A stretch of 55,569 nt of DNA from CALLPQ01 sp964479275. GTDB taxonomy: Bacteria > Pseudomonadota > Alphaproteobacteria > Caulobacterales > Parvularculaceae. The stretch covers positions 1-55,569 of the forward strand of contig CAYZLR010000012.1 of the NCBI GenBank assembly GCA_964479275.1. The letters run 5' to 3'. A model generated the notes under the pieces. It was given only the letters and a program-made list of their open reading frames with translations, did not search any database and was not told where the DNA came from. The position numbers and the translations under genes were made by a program. Shown in pieces: positions 33,722 to 41,416 of this stretch (position 1 is the first letter of the stretch; each line of letters begins with the position of its first letter).

Positions 33722-33955
33722 ATGGGTAACAGGACTTTGTGTGATGTTTTGCAGGCTATGCGAGATGCAAGTAAGAGTAAAAACTTTAGTTATTTAGATG
33801 GGCTTATTGAGGAAGCTCAGAATTATGGGAATAGGATGGAGGCAGGTCTTTGGGATCAGAAAGAGTTTCGCAGGGCTGAGAAGAAGCATAAGAAGTTGAA
33901 GGCTGAGATAAGGAAAATGCGTGATGAGTTAGGTAAGGATGAGGAGTATATTTAG
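33722..33955 (+). CDS. Helical charged protein (77 aa)
   Basis: MGNRTLCDVLQAMRDASKSK... ending in a coiled, Lys/Glu-rich region (KKHKKLKAEIRKMRDEL). Leader GGAGTATAGATC before ATG is shared with other genes. TAG stop directly followed by ATG. Confidence 0.55.
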   Translation: MGNRTLCDVLQAMRDASKSKNFSYLDGLIEEAQNYGNRMEAGLWDQKEFRRAEKKHKKLKAEIRKMRDELGKDEEYI

Positions 33956-34012
33956 ATGGAAAAGTTAATTATAGTTGACGAATGGGGAAGAGTTGTAGGA
34001 GAGGAGTTATAG
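33956..34012 (+). CDS. Tiny ORF (18 aa)
   Basis: MEKLIIVDEWGRVVGEEL, starting immediately after the preceding TAG and ending at another TAG next to the following ATG. Its GGAGAGGAG would serve as SD for the gene at 34013. Possible coupling ORF. Confidence 0.3.
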   Translation: MEKLIIVDEWGRVVGEEL

Positions 34013-34207
34013 ATGAAATATAATAAGAATGATATAAGTATAACTATGGATTATGATAAATTTAAAAATTTAAAAGAGGAATTTGAAGAGTATGGGTATA
34101 ATGATTGTCTTCAAAAAGTTAAGAACTCTGTAAAGGATTTAATATGGATAAGTCAAGGTGATGTTTATCAATGTGAGTTGTCTAGGTTAGGATTCTTCAA
34201 GAATTAA
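34013..34207 (+). CDS. Hypothetical acidic protein (64 aa)
   Basis: MKYNKNDISITMDYDKFKNL... SD GGAGAGGAG upstream. Acidic, helical. Function unknown. Confidence 0.5.
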   Translation: MKYNKNDISITMDYDKFKNLKEEFEEYGYNDCLQKVKNSVKDLIWISQGDVYQCELSRLGFFKN

Positions 34208-34542
34208 CTAGGCTTATGCAGATTTTAGATATTAAAAATAGTTATAGTGTTGTTCATCTTATTAAAGATGAATATAATTCTTAAACCTAAAATCGGTTAG
34301 GGAAGCTTAGTAGAAAGTAGGTTTATATGCTGCTTAGTTAGGGAAGGCTTTGCAGTTTTTGTTTGACAAGGAGGTAAGGATGTGTTATACTTTAGTTACC
34401 GCTTTGGTAATAAGAAACTCTAGAGCTGTGCAGGTTAGTAGCTGTGCAGCTCTGCTTGTTTAAGAGGTTTATTGAAGATAGTAAAGAAGGCTGGGTTAAG
34501 TCTTAATACGGATTTATATTTTTTTATAGTAAGAGGTAGGGC
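34208..34542 (+). other. 335-bp non-coding region with promoter and inverted repeat
   Basis: Contains CCTAAAATCGGTTAG (34286), the promoter at 34363-34391 and, right after it, AGAGCTG ... CAGCTCT, an inverted repeat around 34422-34460 that could fold as a hairpin in the transcript. A 22-codon ORF at 34215 lacks an SD and is not called. A small RNA is possible. Confidence 0.5.
34363..34391 (+). promoter_or_regulatory. Consensus rightward promoter
   Basis: TTGACA, 17-bp spacer, TATACT. The next gene starts 150 bp downstream, leaving a long leader with an inverted repeat. Confidence 0.75.
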
Positions 34543-34773
34543 ATGAAAAAAAATGAAATGATTTGTCTGATATGTGATTTTATTGAAAAAGGGTATAATA
34601 GTCCTTGTATGTATGACACTGTAGATTTACTTTTAGAGTCTTCTCGATTGTTAGATAAAATACTAGAGGCTGGAATGTTGCCTCCTTGCATGGACTGTGT
34701 GGGCGGCGATGATTTATGCGGAAGAAGAGAATGCAGTAATTTATGGAAGCCGGAAGAGGGTGAGCATGAATAG
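34543..34773 (+). CDS. Cys-rich small protein (76 aa), paralogue of 36595-36822
   Basis: Shares AGMLPPCxxC and CGxxECxNxW with the protein at 36595. Four conserved Cys suggest a metal site. Its ATGA overlaps the next gene. Confidence 0.6.
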   Translation: MKKNEMICLICDFIEKGYNSPCMYDTVDLLLESSRLLDKILEAGMLPPCMDCVGGDDLCGRRECSNLWKPEEGEHE

Positions 34774-34903
34774 GTTTCAACTGGTTTTATTTAGTTGCTT
34801 GTTTGCTGCGTTTCCTTTTCCAATGATTCTGCTGGATTTTTTAATTTATTTATGTTTAATTACGATTTTTTCTATTAAATTAGTGATTTTTAGCTTGACA
34901 TAA
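34766..34903 (+). CDS. Two-span membrane protein (45 aa)
   Basis: ATG 34766 chosen because it overlaps the preceding stop and follows GAGGGTGAG. MNRFQLVLFSCLFAAFPFPM and a second hydrophobic segment. Function unknown. Confidence 0.5.
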   Translation: MNRFQLVLFSCLFAAFPFPMILLDFLIYLCLITIFSIKLVIFSLT

Positions 34904-34912
34904 GGAGTTAGT

Positions 34913-35203
34913 ATGATTCGAATATTTGAAGATAATAAAGAAAGGCTTAAAATAAGAGATGAGAATCGGGATAAAATTACTGAATATAGGGATTTAGTTA
35001 GATCTTTAGTTCCTTCTAAGTTTAAAATACGTTACCATCCTTTTCGAGAATTAGGATTTACTATGGCTACTGCTGATCGCGTTGCTATGGATATAGAGCA
35101 TGAAGAAGTTTTATTTATTACTTGTACTAAAGATCTTCAGAATCTTATAGACGAACGCTTATCTTTTTTAGATAGTTTTGATGATAAAGACTTGACAGAA
35201 TAG
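34913..35203 (+). CDS. Hypothetical charged protein (96 aa)
   Basis: MIRIFEDNKERLKIRDENRD..., with KYHPFRELGFTMATADR-like centre. Mixed charge, no family recognised. AAGGAG before ATG. Confidence 0.55.
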   Translation: MIRIFEDNKERLKIRDENRDKITEYRDLVRSLVPSKFKIRYHPFRELGFTMATADRVAMDIEHEEVLFITCTKDLQNLIDERLSFLDSFDDKDLTE

Positions 35204-35220
35204 ATAAATTCGGTTATATT
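35192..35220 (+). promoter_or_regulatory. Promoter before the GIY-YIG gene
   Basis: TTGACA, 17-bp spacer, TATATT. The spacer and -10 carry TAAATTCGGTTA, a member of the repeated motif family, also found in the promoter at 36063. Confidence 0.7.
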
Positions 35221-35251
35221 GGTTGTATAGGAATATTAAGGAGTTTAGATC

Positions 35252-36061
35252 ATGAAGAAGCGAAGATCCAAGCCTTGGACTATAGAAGATTTAAAGCTAG
35301 AAGTTGGTAAGTACAAAACCTTAAAGGATTTTAGAACTAAAAGCGGTGGAGCTTATGTGGCTGCTAGAAAGTTAGGAGTTATGAAAGATATTACTAGTAG
35401 CTTACGGTCAGAGACATGTAGAAATTCAGGGTGGAGATCTAAAGGATATTGGACTGAAGAAAGAGTTAGGGAAGTTGCTAAAAAATTTAAAACTAAAAGA
35501 GATTTTAAGAAGGCGTATTCTGGTGCTTATCACAAGGCTAAGACTTTAGGTATATTCGAAGAAATTACTCGTGGTATGGAGGTTTTGGGCAGTCATTATA
35601 AAAGATATTTATATGTATTTGAATTCTCAGATAATTCTATATATGTAGGTCTTACTTATGATTACCAGGTTAGGTACTCAGAGCATATATCTAGAAATCC
35701 TGTTATAGTAGATAAAATTAAATTAGGCATAGATTATAAATTTATTAGATTTAATAAGTTACATACTTACGATACTGCGGGAGATGCTGAAGAGTCTTTA
35801 ATAAATAGATATAAAGATAAAGGTTATACTATTTTAAACAAAGTTAAAGCAGGTTCTATTGGTGGTTTAAAAAGTCAATGGGATAAAGATGCTATACGTG
35901 CTGAAGCTAAGAAATATAGTAGAAGGGTAGATTTTAAGAATAATGCGAATGCTGCTTATACTAGGGCTAGGAAATTCGGATATTTAGATGAAGTATGTTC
36001 TCACATGGAAAAATCTAAAAGATATTATAAGAAAAAAGATTATAAAATATTTGAAATATAA
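35252..36061 (+). CDS. GIY-YIG family endonuclease with flanking repeats (269 aa)
   Basis: N-terminal repeats (WTIEDLKLEVGKYKTLKDFR ... GGAYVAARKLGV) of a helix-turn-helix-like motif, then a GIY-YIG module: LYVFEFSDNSIYVGLTYDY with RYSEH, and a further repeat downstream (WDKDAIRAEAKKYSRRVDF). A freestanding homing-type endonuclease. It has its own promoter and is followed by another promoter, consistent with a mobile, self-contained gene. No intron is seen. Confidence 0.85.
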   Translation: MKKRRSKPWTIEDLKLEVGKYKTLKDFRTKSGGAYVAARKLGVMKDITSSLRSETCRNSGWRSKGYWTEERVREVAKKFKTKRDFKKAYSGAYHKAKTLGIFEEITRGMEVLGSHYKRYLYVFEFSDNSIYVGLTYDYQVRYSEHISRNPVIVDKIKLGIDYKFIRFNKLHTYDTAGDAEESLINRYKDKGYTILNKVKAGSIGGLKSQWDKDAIRAEAKKYSRRVDFKNNANAAYTRARKFGYLDEVCSHMEKSKRYYKKKDYKIFEI

Positions 36062-36062
36062 C

Positions 36063-36091
36063 TTGACATAAAAGTTAAATTCGGTTAAGAT
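36063..36091 (+). promoter_or_regulatory. Rightward promoter after the GIY-YIG gene
   Basis: TTGACA, 17-bp spacer, TAAGAT, with TTAAATTCGGTTA as the repeated motif at the -10 side. Drives genes from 36130. Confidence 0.7.
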
Positions 36092-36129
36092 AAGTTTATA
36101 GAATATATAAAGTTAATAAAGGATATAAT

Positions 36130-36288
36130 ATGAATAGTACTGATATTAAAATTCTTAAATTTATAAGAGATAGGTTAGTATATTTTTATGGTGAGAATAA
36201 GAATATTGATTTTATAATATCTTTAGAACGTATAATTTATAAACTTGAAATTCTTATTAATGGAGAGGATGGATCATGCGAAGAATAG
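36130..36288 (+). CDS. Hypothetical protein (52 aa)
   Basis: MNSTDIKILKFIRDRLVYFY..., helical. Its end overlaps the next ATG by 13 bp. Preceded by AAAGGATATAAT. Confidence 0.45.
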   Translation: MNSTDIKILKFIRDRLVYFYGENKNIDFIISLERIIYKLEILINGEDGSCEE

Positions 36289-36584
36289 ATTTAGATTTAT
36301 ATAAGGAAGAAGAGCTTTGGAGTTGGGTTGAGGCTAGTTTAGGTGATGTAGGTGCGTTGACTGAACTTGTTAGAATGCTGCCTGAGCCGAAGTTAGCTTT
36401 GGAGGCTTTATTGACACAAGATTCTTATAACGACTATGAAGGCGGTTGTGTGCTGGAGTGGTGGTTGGAAGGTAGTAGAGGCTTTGAAGCTGTGCAGCAT
36501 CTTAGTTTAGTTGGGTTTGATTCTATGACTTGTATTTATCATCTGGTTAGAGAGTTAGATTTAGATTTAGAAGAAGCTTGTTAG
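36276..36584 (+). CDS. Hypothetical acidic protein (102 aa)
   Basis: MRRIDLDLYKEEELWSWVEA..., acidic and Leu-rich, ending in LDLDLEEAC. The DNA contains a GCCGAAGTTAGC copy of the motif. No family recognised. Confidence 0.55.
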   Translation: MRRIDLDLYKEEELWSWVEASLGDVGALTELVRMLPEPKLALEALLTQDSYNDYEGGCVLEWWLEGSRGFEAVQHLSLVGFDSMTCIYHLVRELDLDLEEAC

Positions 36585-36594
36585 GAGGTTGAGA

Positions 36595-36822
36595 ATGAAA
36601 AGAAGTGAGATGATAGAGATATTGGAAAATTCTATATATAAAAATTGTGATTACTCTTTAGGAGAAGATTTTGGTGTTATTATAATTGTACATAATATAT
36701 TATCAGATTTGGAAAATGCTGGTATGCTTCCTCCTTGTATATCATGTTATCGACGTGGAAGGTTTTGTGGTCAAATGGAATGTCATAATATATGGAGTGA
36801 TGAAAAAGAAGAAGTTAAATAA
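36595..36822 (+). CDS. Cys-rich small protein (75 aa), paralogue of 34543-34773
   Basis: ATG 36595 fits GGAGG six bases upstream. Shares AGMLPPCISC, CGQMECHNIW with the paralogue at 34543. Four Cys likely bind metal. Confidence 0.6.
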   Translation: MKRSEMIEILENSIYKNCDYSLGEDFGVIIIVHNILSDLENAGMLPPCISCYRRGRFCGQMECHNIWSDEKEEVK

Positions 36823-37082
36823 TGGAATTTGTAATTGGAGTATGGGTTTTAGTAGGAATGTTACTTATAATCGTAGGAGTGTATAACATGTTTAAGAAAA
36901 AAGAAGTAAGTTATTTAAGCGGATTAACTAGTGATCAAATGAGATCTGTTTCTAAAGTTAAAGATAATGGTGGAGATTATGTTAGGCTTTGCAATTATTA
37001 TAAAGTCTTGAATGCCGATGATAGGTATGGAAGGGTTTTAAGTTTAGAAGGTAAGGTAGAGCATGAAGGTTTTGAGGATTAG
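36822..37082 (+). CDS. Membrane-anchored small protein (86 aa)
   Basis: N-terminal hydrophobic segment (EFVIGVWVLVGMLLIIVGVY) then a basic soluble tail (DQMRSVSKVKDNGGDYVRLC). Overlaps the preceding stop by one base. Function unknown. Confidence 0.55.
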   Translation: MEFVIGVWVLVGMLLIIVGVYNMFKKKEVSYLSGLTSDQMRSVSKVKDNGGDYVRLCNYYKVLNADDRYGRVLSLEGKVEHEGFED

Positions 37083-37084
37083 TT

Positions 37085-37339
37085 ATGGCATATTTTATAA
37101 TGACTTTAATTTGTATTAATTTTTTATCTATATGGTTTTTTATTATATTTCATGATGAAGTTATGAAGTATTTTAAAAGTCTAAATATGTTAGGTCAATT
37201 TACATCTCTTATTATTATAGGGTGGATTCCTTCTTTAATTATGTTATTTTACTTTTCTATAGAGTTAGGGTTATTATTATTTGATAATATTTTTAAAAAA
37301 CGTAAATATTGTAATACTTGTTGTAGGTATTACAAATAA
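37085..37339 (+). CDS. Two-span membrane protein (84 aa)
   Basis: Hydrophobic segments IMTLICINFLSIWFFIIF and FTSLIIIGWIPSLIMLFYF, then CNTCCRYYK at the end. Starts two bases after the preceding stop. Confidence 0.55.
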   Translation: MAYFIMTLICINFLSIWFFIIFHDEVMKYFKSLNMLGQFTSLIIIGWIPSLIMLFYFSIELGLLLFDNIFKKRKYCNTCCRYYK

Positions 37340-37362
37340 AATTTATTTAAAAAGGATAAATA

Positions 37363-37626
37363 ATGATTAATATCATAAGTATAGTATGTTATATTTTAAT
37401 TAGTATATGTGTAGGTAAATATGATTTATTTTTAGGGTTAGCATGTGCTATTTATATAAGTCACGAGCTTGGCGTGCAATATTATAAAGCTGTTAAGGCT
37501 GAACAGAATAGTAAAGCCTTAGAAGTTTTTATTAAGGAAGTATTCGGTGTTGAAGAGGCTGAAAAGAAAGATGGAAAGCTTTTAAGTATAGTTAAGGATA
37601 GTGAAGATGAAAAAGATGAACAGTAA
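37363..37626 (+). CDS. Membrane protein with charged tail (87 aa)
   Basis: Hydrophobic N-terminus (IISIVCYILISICVGKYDLF) and an acidic/lysine C-terminus. AAAGGATAAATA precedes ATG. Overlaps the next gene. Function unknown. Confidence 0.5.
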   Translation: MINIISIVCYILISICVGKYDLFLGLACAIYISHELGVQYYKAVKAEQNSKALEVFIKEVFGVEEAEKKDGKLLSIVKDSEDEKDEQ

Positions 37627-37834
37627 GATGAGAGAGCCTGTAGGAGGTTTACTTATCTCTAAAGGATATCCTAATTGGACTTTTTACTGGAATGGAAAGT
37701 TGTTAAATATTGAAGATGTTGATACGGGATGGAAGATTTCAGATGGATTTTGGTATGTAGGATATTTTGACGATATTTTTTCTGCGCTTGACGATTGGGA
37801 TAGTGCAGATGATAGTGTTCAGTACGAGTGTTAG
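37601..37834 (+). CDS. Hypothetical protein (77 aa)
   Basis: ATG 37601 follows AAGGATAGTGAAG; an ATG at 37628 is an alternative. Aromatic: LLISKGYPNWTFYWNGKLL, ending in acidic residues. No family recognised. Confidence 0.45.
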   Translation: MKMKKMNSKMREPVGGLLISKGYPNWTFYWNGKLLNIEDVDTGWKISDGFWYVGYFDDIFSALDDWDSADDSVQYEC

Positions 37835-37923
37835 TACTAGGCTAAGTATTTAATATTGTTGAAGTTTACATGAGTACAGGTAGTTTAAAAAAGATTTATA
37901 AATAATTTTTATTGGTGGAAAAA

Positions 37924-38085
37924 ATGACATATATATATAGACAAGAAGAAATATATAGGGGTGGAGATCTGACGTGGGGAGTTGCAAAAAAAGGTGTTCA
38001 ATCTGTACGTTTAATGATATCATGTAGTTGTCTATGTTCAAGACGTTGTACGTTAAGTAATGTACGTTGTACGAAGGAGATTTAA
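37924..38085 (+). CDS. Hypothetical Cys-rich ORF (53 aa)
   Basis: MTYIYRQEEIYRGGDLTWGV... followed by a CSCLCSRRCTLSNVRC segment. GGTGG before ATG. The final 40 bp contain GTACGTTGTACG repeats. Its TAA overlaps the primase ATG. Real but tentative. Confidence 0.4.
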   Translation: MTYIYRQEEIYRGGDLTWGVAKKGVQSVRLMISCSCLCSRRCTLSNVRCTKEI

Positions 38086-39035
38086 TGAAAGAATTTTTTG
38101 ATATATTGTTTGATGAAGGCGAAGGATTTTGTACTGGAGATGCGTTTGCTACTGAAGTGAGCGGCTGGGCGTCTCAGGGTACGTTTTTTTGCATTAATCC
38201 GCTTCATAGGCATAAAGACTTCGGTCATTTTAAAAAGCCTCAATATAAGCAATTTGAGCCTCGTAGGGCTGATATAAATATAAGTTGTTTAAGAAGCTTT
38301 ATGTTTGAGATGGATGAGCTGCCTGTTGAAGATCAATTAAAAGTGTTTACAAGGTCGGATATTCCTTTTACTAGTATAGTTTATTCTGGTGGAAAAAGTT
38401 GTCATGCTATTTTGACTGTAAATAATGCTGGAGATTTGTTTGAGGCTCATAGTCAAGATGGGATTATGGAATATAAGAGAACGTGGAGGAGGTTGGCTGG
38501 CAAGTTAGATCTTGAGGCTAAGTCTATGGGCTATGTCAGACCAGAAGGTGTAAATAGTTTTATTGATAGTACTAGTCAGAATCCTAGCAGGCTTTCTAGA
38601 TATCCTGAAGTTCTTAGAGATAATGGGAAAAATCAAGAACTGAAGCTTTTAACCGAAAGAATTTCTAAGAATGATTTTTTATCTTTACTTAATAGATGTC
38701 CTGTGGTAAAATCAATGGAAGTAAGAAAAGATTTTAAACCGAGTGAAGATGAATTGCAGACAGTTGAAGATTTTACTGCTCATGCTCCTGCTTATATGCT
38801 TAATCAACTTAAATATTGTATACATGAAGGTAAGGTATGGGCTGCGCAAAGTGGATGCTATAAGCATTTGTATAGAATTTCTCAATGGGCTATTGATGAA
38901 ACTAATGTTAGTTATGAAGCTTTTGTAGGTTTTTTAAATAAATATACTTTTAAGGCTTTGATTGCTGCTGGTTATCCAAGTCATAAATTAATGTTAGGCG
39001 TTGATGACGCGTTTAGAGAAAAAGGAAGGATTTAG
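38085..39035 (+). CDS. AEP-like DNA primase (316 aa)
   Basis: ATG 38085 with AAGGAG six bases upstream is preferred over the TTG at 38067. The N-terminal half shows an archaeo-eukaryotic primase-like pattern: EMDELP acid motif (about residue 85), SGGKSCHAIL, and STSQNPSRLSRYP. The C-terminal helical part probably contacts the helicase encoded at 39882. Together they would act as primase-helicase at the fork. Confidence in the exact family is moderate. Confidence 0.65.
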   Translation: MKEFFDILFDEGEGFCTGDAFATEVSGWASQGTFFCINPLHRHKDFGHFKKPQYKQFEPRRADINISCLRSFMFEMDELPVEDQLKVFTRSDIPFTSIVYSGGKSCHAILTVNNAGDLFEAHSQDGIMEYKRTWRRLAGKLDLEAKSMGYVRPEGVNSFIDSTSQNPSRLSRYPEVLRDNGKNQELKLLTERISKNDFLSLLNRCPVVKSMEVRKDFKPSEDELQTVEDFTAHAPAYMLNQLKYCIHEGKVWAAQSGCYKHLYRISQWAIDETNVSYEAFVGFLNKYTFKALIAAGYPSHKLMLGVDDAFREKGRI

Positions 39036-39239
39036 ATGAAGACAACAAATGAGCAATTAGCAGTGTTAGGAATGGCAGTAGAATTATTAAAATCTGCGCT
39101 TGAGGGGCAGGATCTATCTCATTATCGAATAGATCTAGTACATAGCTTTAGTCCGAATGAGCTATCTAGTATATATGAAGAATGTGAAAAATTGAATCAA
39201 TGTTTTATGACAGAACTTGTAAACATAATAGGAGAATAA
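39036..39239 (+). CDS. Hypothetical helical protein (67 aa)
   Basis: MKTTNEQLAVLGMAVELLKS..., helical. Starts right after the primase TAG. Function unknown; the endolysin follows. Confidence 0.55.
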   Translation: MKTTNEQLAVLGMAVELLKSALEGQDLSHYRIDLVHSFSPNELSSIYEECEKLNQCFMTELVNIIGE

Positions 39240-39241
39240 GA

Positions 39242-39637
39242 ATGTATAAATTTGGAAGAAGTTCGAAAAGAAAACTTGCTACTGTAGATTCTGATTTACA
39301 GAAAATTGCTAATGAGTTGATTAAGTTAATGGACGTTACTGTTCTTGAAGGAGTTAGAACTGAAGATAGGCAGAAATATTTAGTTGAAATAGGTATGAGT
39401 AAAACATTGATATCTAAACATTTGCCTAATCAGGAAGGTTTATCAGAAGCATTAGATTTAGCTCCGTATCCGATTGATTGGCAAGATCGGGAAAGATTTA
39501 TTTACATGCAAGGTATGATCAGAGGGATTGCGCATATGATGAATATTGAGATTAGATCTGGGATAGACTGGGACGGCGATGGAAATATTAAGGATCATAC
39601 ATTTTTCGATGGACCTCATGTTGAGAAGAAGGATTAG
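39242..39637 (+). CDS. M15-type endolysin (131 aa)
   Basis: ATG 39242 follows AGGAGAATAAGA. Peptidase M15 (VanY/T5-type L-alanyl-D-glutamate endopeptidase) motifs: LEGVRTEDRQKYLVEIG, SKHLPNQEGLSEALDLAPYP (zinc His and Asp), DWDGDG and DGPH (second zinc His). The SKH-to-D spacing is a few residues longer than the simplest family form. The middle RERFIYMQGMIRGIAHMM is family-typical. Placed among replication genes, not near the other lytic enzyme at 26510. Confidence 0.85.
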   Translation: MYKFGRSSKRKLATVDSDLQKIANELIKLMDVTVLEGVRTEDRQKYLVEIGMSKTLISKHLPNQEGLSEALDLAPYPIDWQDRERFIYMQGMIRGIAHMMNIEIRSGIDWDGDGNIKDHTFFDGPHVEKKD

Positions 39638-39639
39638 TT

Positions 39640-39882
39640 ATGGAGTTAAAAGATTTAATAAACCTAGTTGCAGATTTGGAGAGTCAGTCGTTAAGTTATG
39701 TGTTTTTAACTATACCTTATCCTAAAAATAGGAGGAATAACTTTGCTAAGCTTCGTACTCCTTTCGGTAATTGTGAGGTAGTATCGGTTAATCCTAATAC
39801 TGGCAGGGCTAATATTCAAGTTAATATAAAACAGTTAAAAAAACTTATAAAAACCTTAGATAATCAATTAGGAGATTGTTAA
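39640..39882 (+). CDS. Hypothetical protein (80 aa)
   Basis: MELKDLINLVADLESQSLSY..., with NAKLRTPFG-like and a helical C-terminus (IKQLKKLIKTLDNQLG). Its TAA overlaps the helicase ATG. Possibly a helicase partner by coupling. Confidence 0.55.
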   Translation: MELKDLINLVADLESQSLSYVFLTIPYPKNRRNNFAKLRTPFGNCEVVSVNPNTGRANIQVNIKQLKKLIKTLDNQLGDC

Positions 39883-41243
39883 TGGCTAAAACTGATATTT
39901 CTAATACTTATGAATTAGAGCAAAAAGTATTTAAGTTTATACGATACGGTATGGATAAATCTGCTATAATTAAAAAAATATCTTCTTTTGAATTCGATAA
40001 GGATTTTAATATTAATGTGGAATTGGCTGTTGAGGGTATTTGTGAAGATTATCCTGATTATGATTTGATTCAATTTTTTATGGATAGTAAGATTATTATA
40101 GATAGGGAAACTAAAGATAGTTTGTTGTATCTTTATAATGTTAAAAATCATGAGTTAAGGGCGATTGAGCGTCAGGCTCTTGCTAATATAATTGATAATA
40201 AGCTTTCATGGGATAATAGAAGATATAGCTGTGAGTTTGTATATAATCCATATATTCCTTTTAAGATTCGTAAGAATGGATCGTTTTGGGAGTTTAATTT
40301 ATATACGCCGCCTAGTTGGCAAGAAGGTTATTTTTACAGTCAAGGGCGGACTGCCGTGCCGAAGTTAGCTGATATTCCTGCTATTTACGAGAAGTATTTG
40401 ATGCACTTAGTTGATAATGATAAAGATTCATATGAATATATACTTGACTGGACTGCTAATGCTTTGAAGCATAGGAATTATTGTATACTGACTACTATAG
40501 GTAATCAGGGAGTTGGGAAGGGTATTTTCGGAGAGATTCTTTCTAGACTGGTTGGGTATGATAATTTTCAGATGACTGATAATAAGGTTGTTAGTAAAGA
40601 TTTTAATGCTCAGATATTGAATAAAAGAGTTGTTTATTTAGATGAAATGAAGATTAAGAATGTGGAGCAAGAGTCGAAGTTGAAAGCTATGGTTAATGAT
40701 CATATTGAGATTGAGAAGAAAGGAATTGATGCTAAGCTTCGTGAGAATTTTGGTAGTTTTTACTTTTCATCTAATCATTTTGATTCTGTTAAAATTACTG
40801 ATGACGATAGAAGGTTTAGTTTGATTAATTTGACTGAAACTAAGTTAATTAAGCTTCTTCACAAGGATGAGATTGATGAGTTATTGAAGCAAGAGAATAT
40901 TGATAAGCTTGCATGCTTTTTATGGTATAGAGAAGTTGATTCGAATAAAATGCTTAATAAGTTTATCTGTAGTTACTTAGATACTTTGAAAGAAAACTCA
41001 AGAAGTAAATGGCAAGATTTTATAATTGATGATTATGCTATAGATAATAAGGGTAAGACTATTCCTATAAGGCAAGTTAGTAATGCTATTAATGAAGGTG
41101 TTAATGATATTCATACTTATGGTAGGAAAGCTTTTCAAGGGTTGAAGTCGCAGTATGGTCACATATTAGATGTAAAGTTGACGAAGCATAAAGGTAGTCC
41201 TGATAAAAGAGAATGGTGTGTTATATTTAAGGAGGATTGGTAA
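39882..41243 (+). CDS. SF3-like replicative helicase (453 aa)
   Basis: ATG 39882 with AGGAG seven bases upstream. Central ATPase: Walker A GNQGVGKGIFGE, Walker B VVYLDEMKI, then ENFGSFYFSSNHFDSVKITDDDRRF, which resembles the SF3/DUF5906-type sensor and arginine finger. N-terminal domain is probably for primase or DNA contact. Pairs with the primase at 38085 as a two-gene primase-helicase module. Confidence 0.75.
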   Translation: MAKTDISNTYELEQKVFKFIRYGMDKSAIIKKISSFEFDKDFNINVELAVEGICEDYPDYDLIQFFMDSKIIIDRETKDSLLYLYNVKNHELRAIERQALANIIDNKLSWDNRRYSCEFVYNPYIPFKIRKNGSFWEFNLYTPPSWQEGYFYSQGRTAVPKLADIPAIYEKYLMHLVDNDKDSYEYILDWTANALKHRNYCILTTIGNQGVGKGIFGEILSRLVGYDNFQMTDNKVVSKDFNAQILNKRVVYLDEMKIKNVEQESKLKAMVNDHIEIEKKGIDAKLRENFGSFYFSSNHFDSVKITDDDRRFSLINLTETKLIKLLHKDEIDELLKQENIDKLACFLWYREVDSNKMLNKFICSYLDTLKENSRSKWQDFIIDDYAIDNKGKTIPIRQVSNAINEGVNDIHTYGRKAFQGLKSQYGHILDVKLTKHKGSPDKREWCVIFKEDW

Positions 41244-41416
41244 TGGAAGATAAAAACGTATGTGAAAACTGCGAAAAAGAATGTAAAGAGTTAGTTACTA
41301 GGCATGGATTTGTTATGACGTATTTCGTCGAGTGGATTTGCCGAGAATGTTTTGAAAAGATTGAAGGAATAGCTTTTGATCGTTATACTGGAGAAGATTA
41401 TGGCAGAGAATTATAA
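41243..41416 (+). CDS. Zinc-ribbon protein (57 aa)
   Basis: CENCEKEC and CRECF motifs form a four-Cys zinc finger. ATG overlaps the helicase stop. Overlaps the nuclease gene start by 17 bp. Possibly a replication accessory factor. Confidence 0.55.
   Translation: MEDKNVCENCEKECKELVTRHGFVMTYFVEWICRECFEKIEGIAFDRYTGEDYGREL

Noticed and set aside
33722..34207. One gene split by UAG codons (33722, 33956, 34013 are in frame)
   Set aside because: Each part has its own ATG directly after the TAG and the last has an SD, so tandem coupled genes explain it better than read-through.
34215..34283. 22-codon ORF after the gene at 34013
   Set aside because: No SD and no distinctive sequence.
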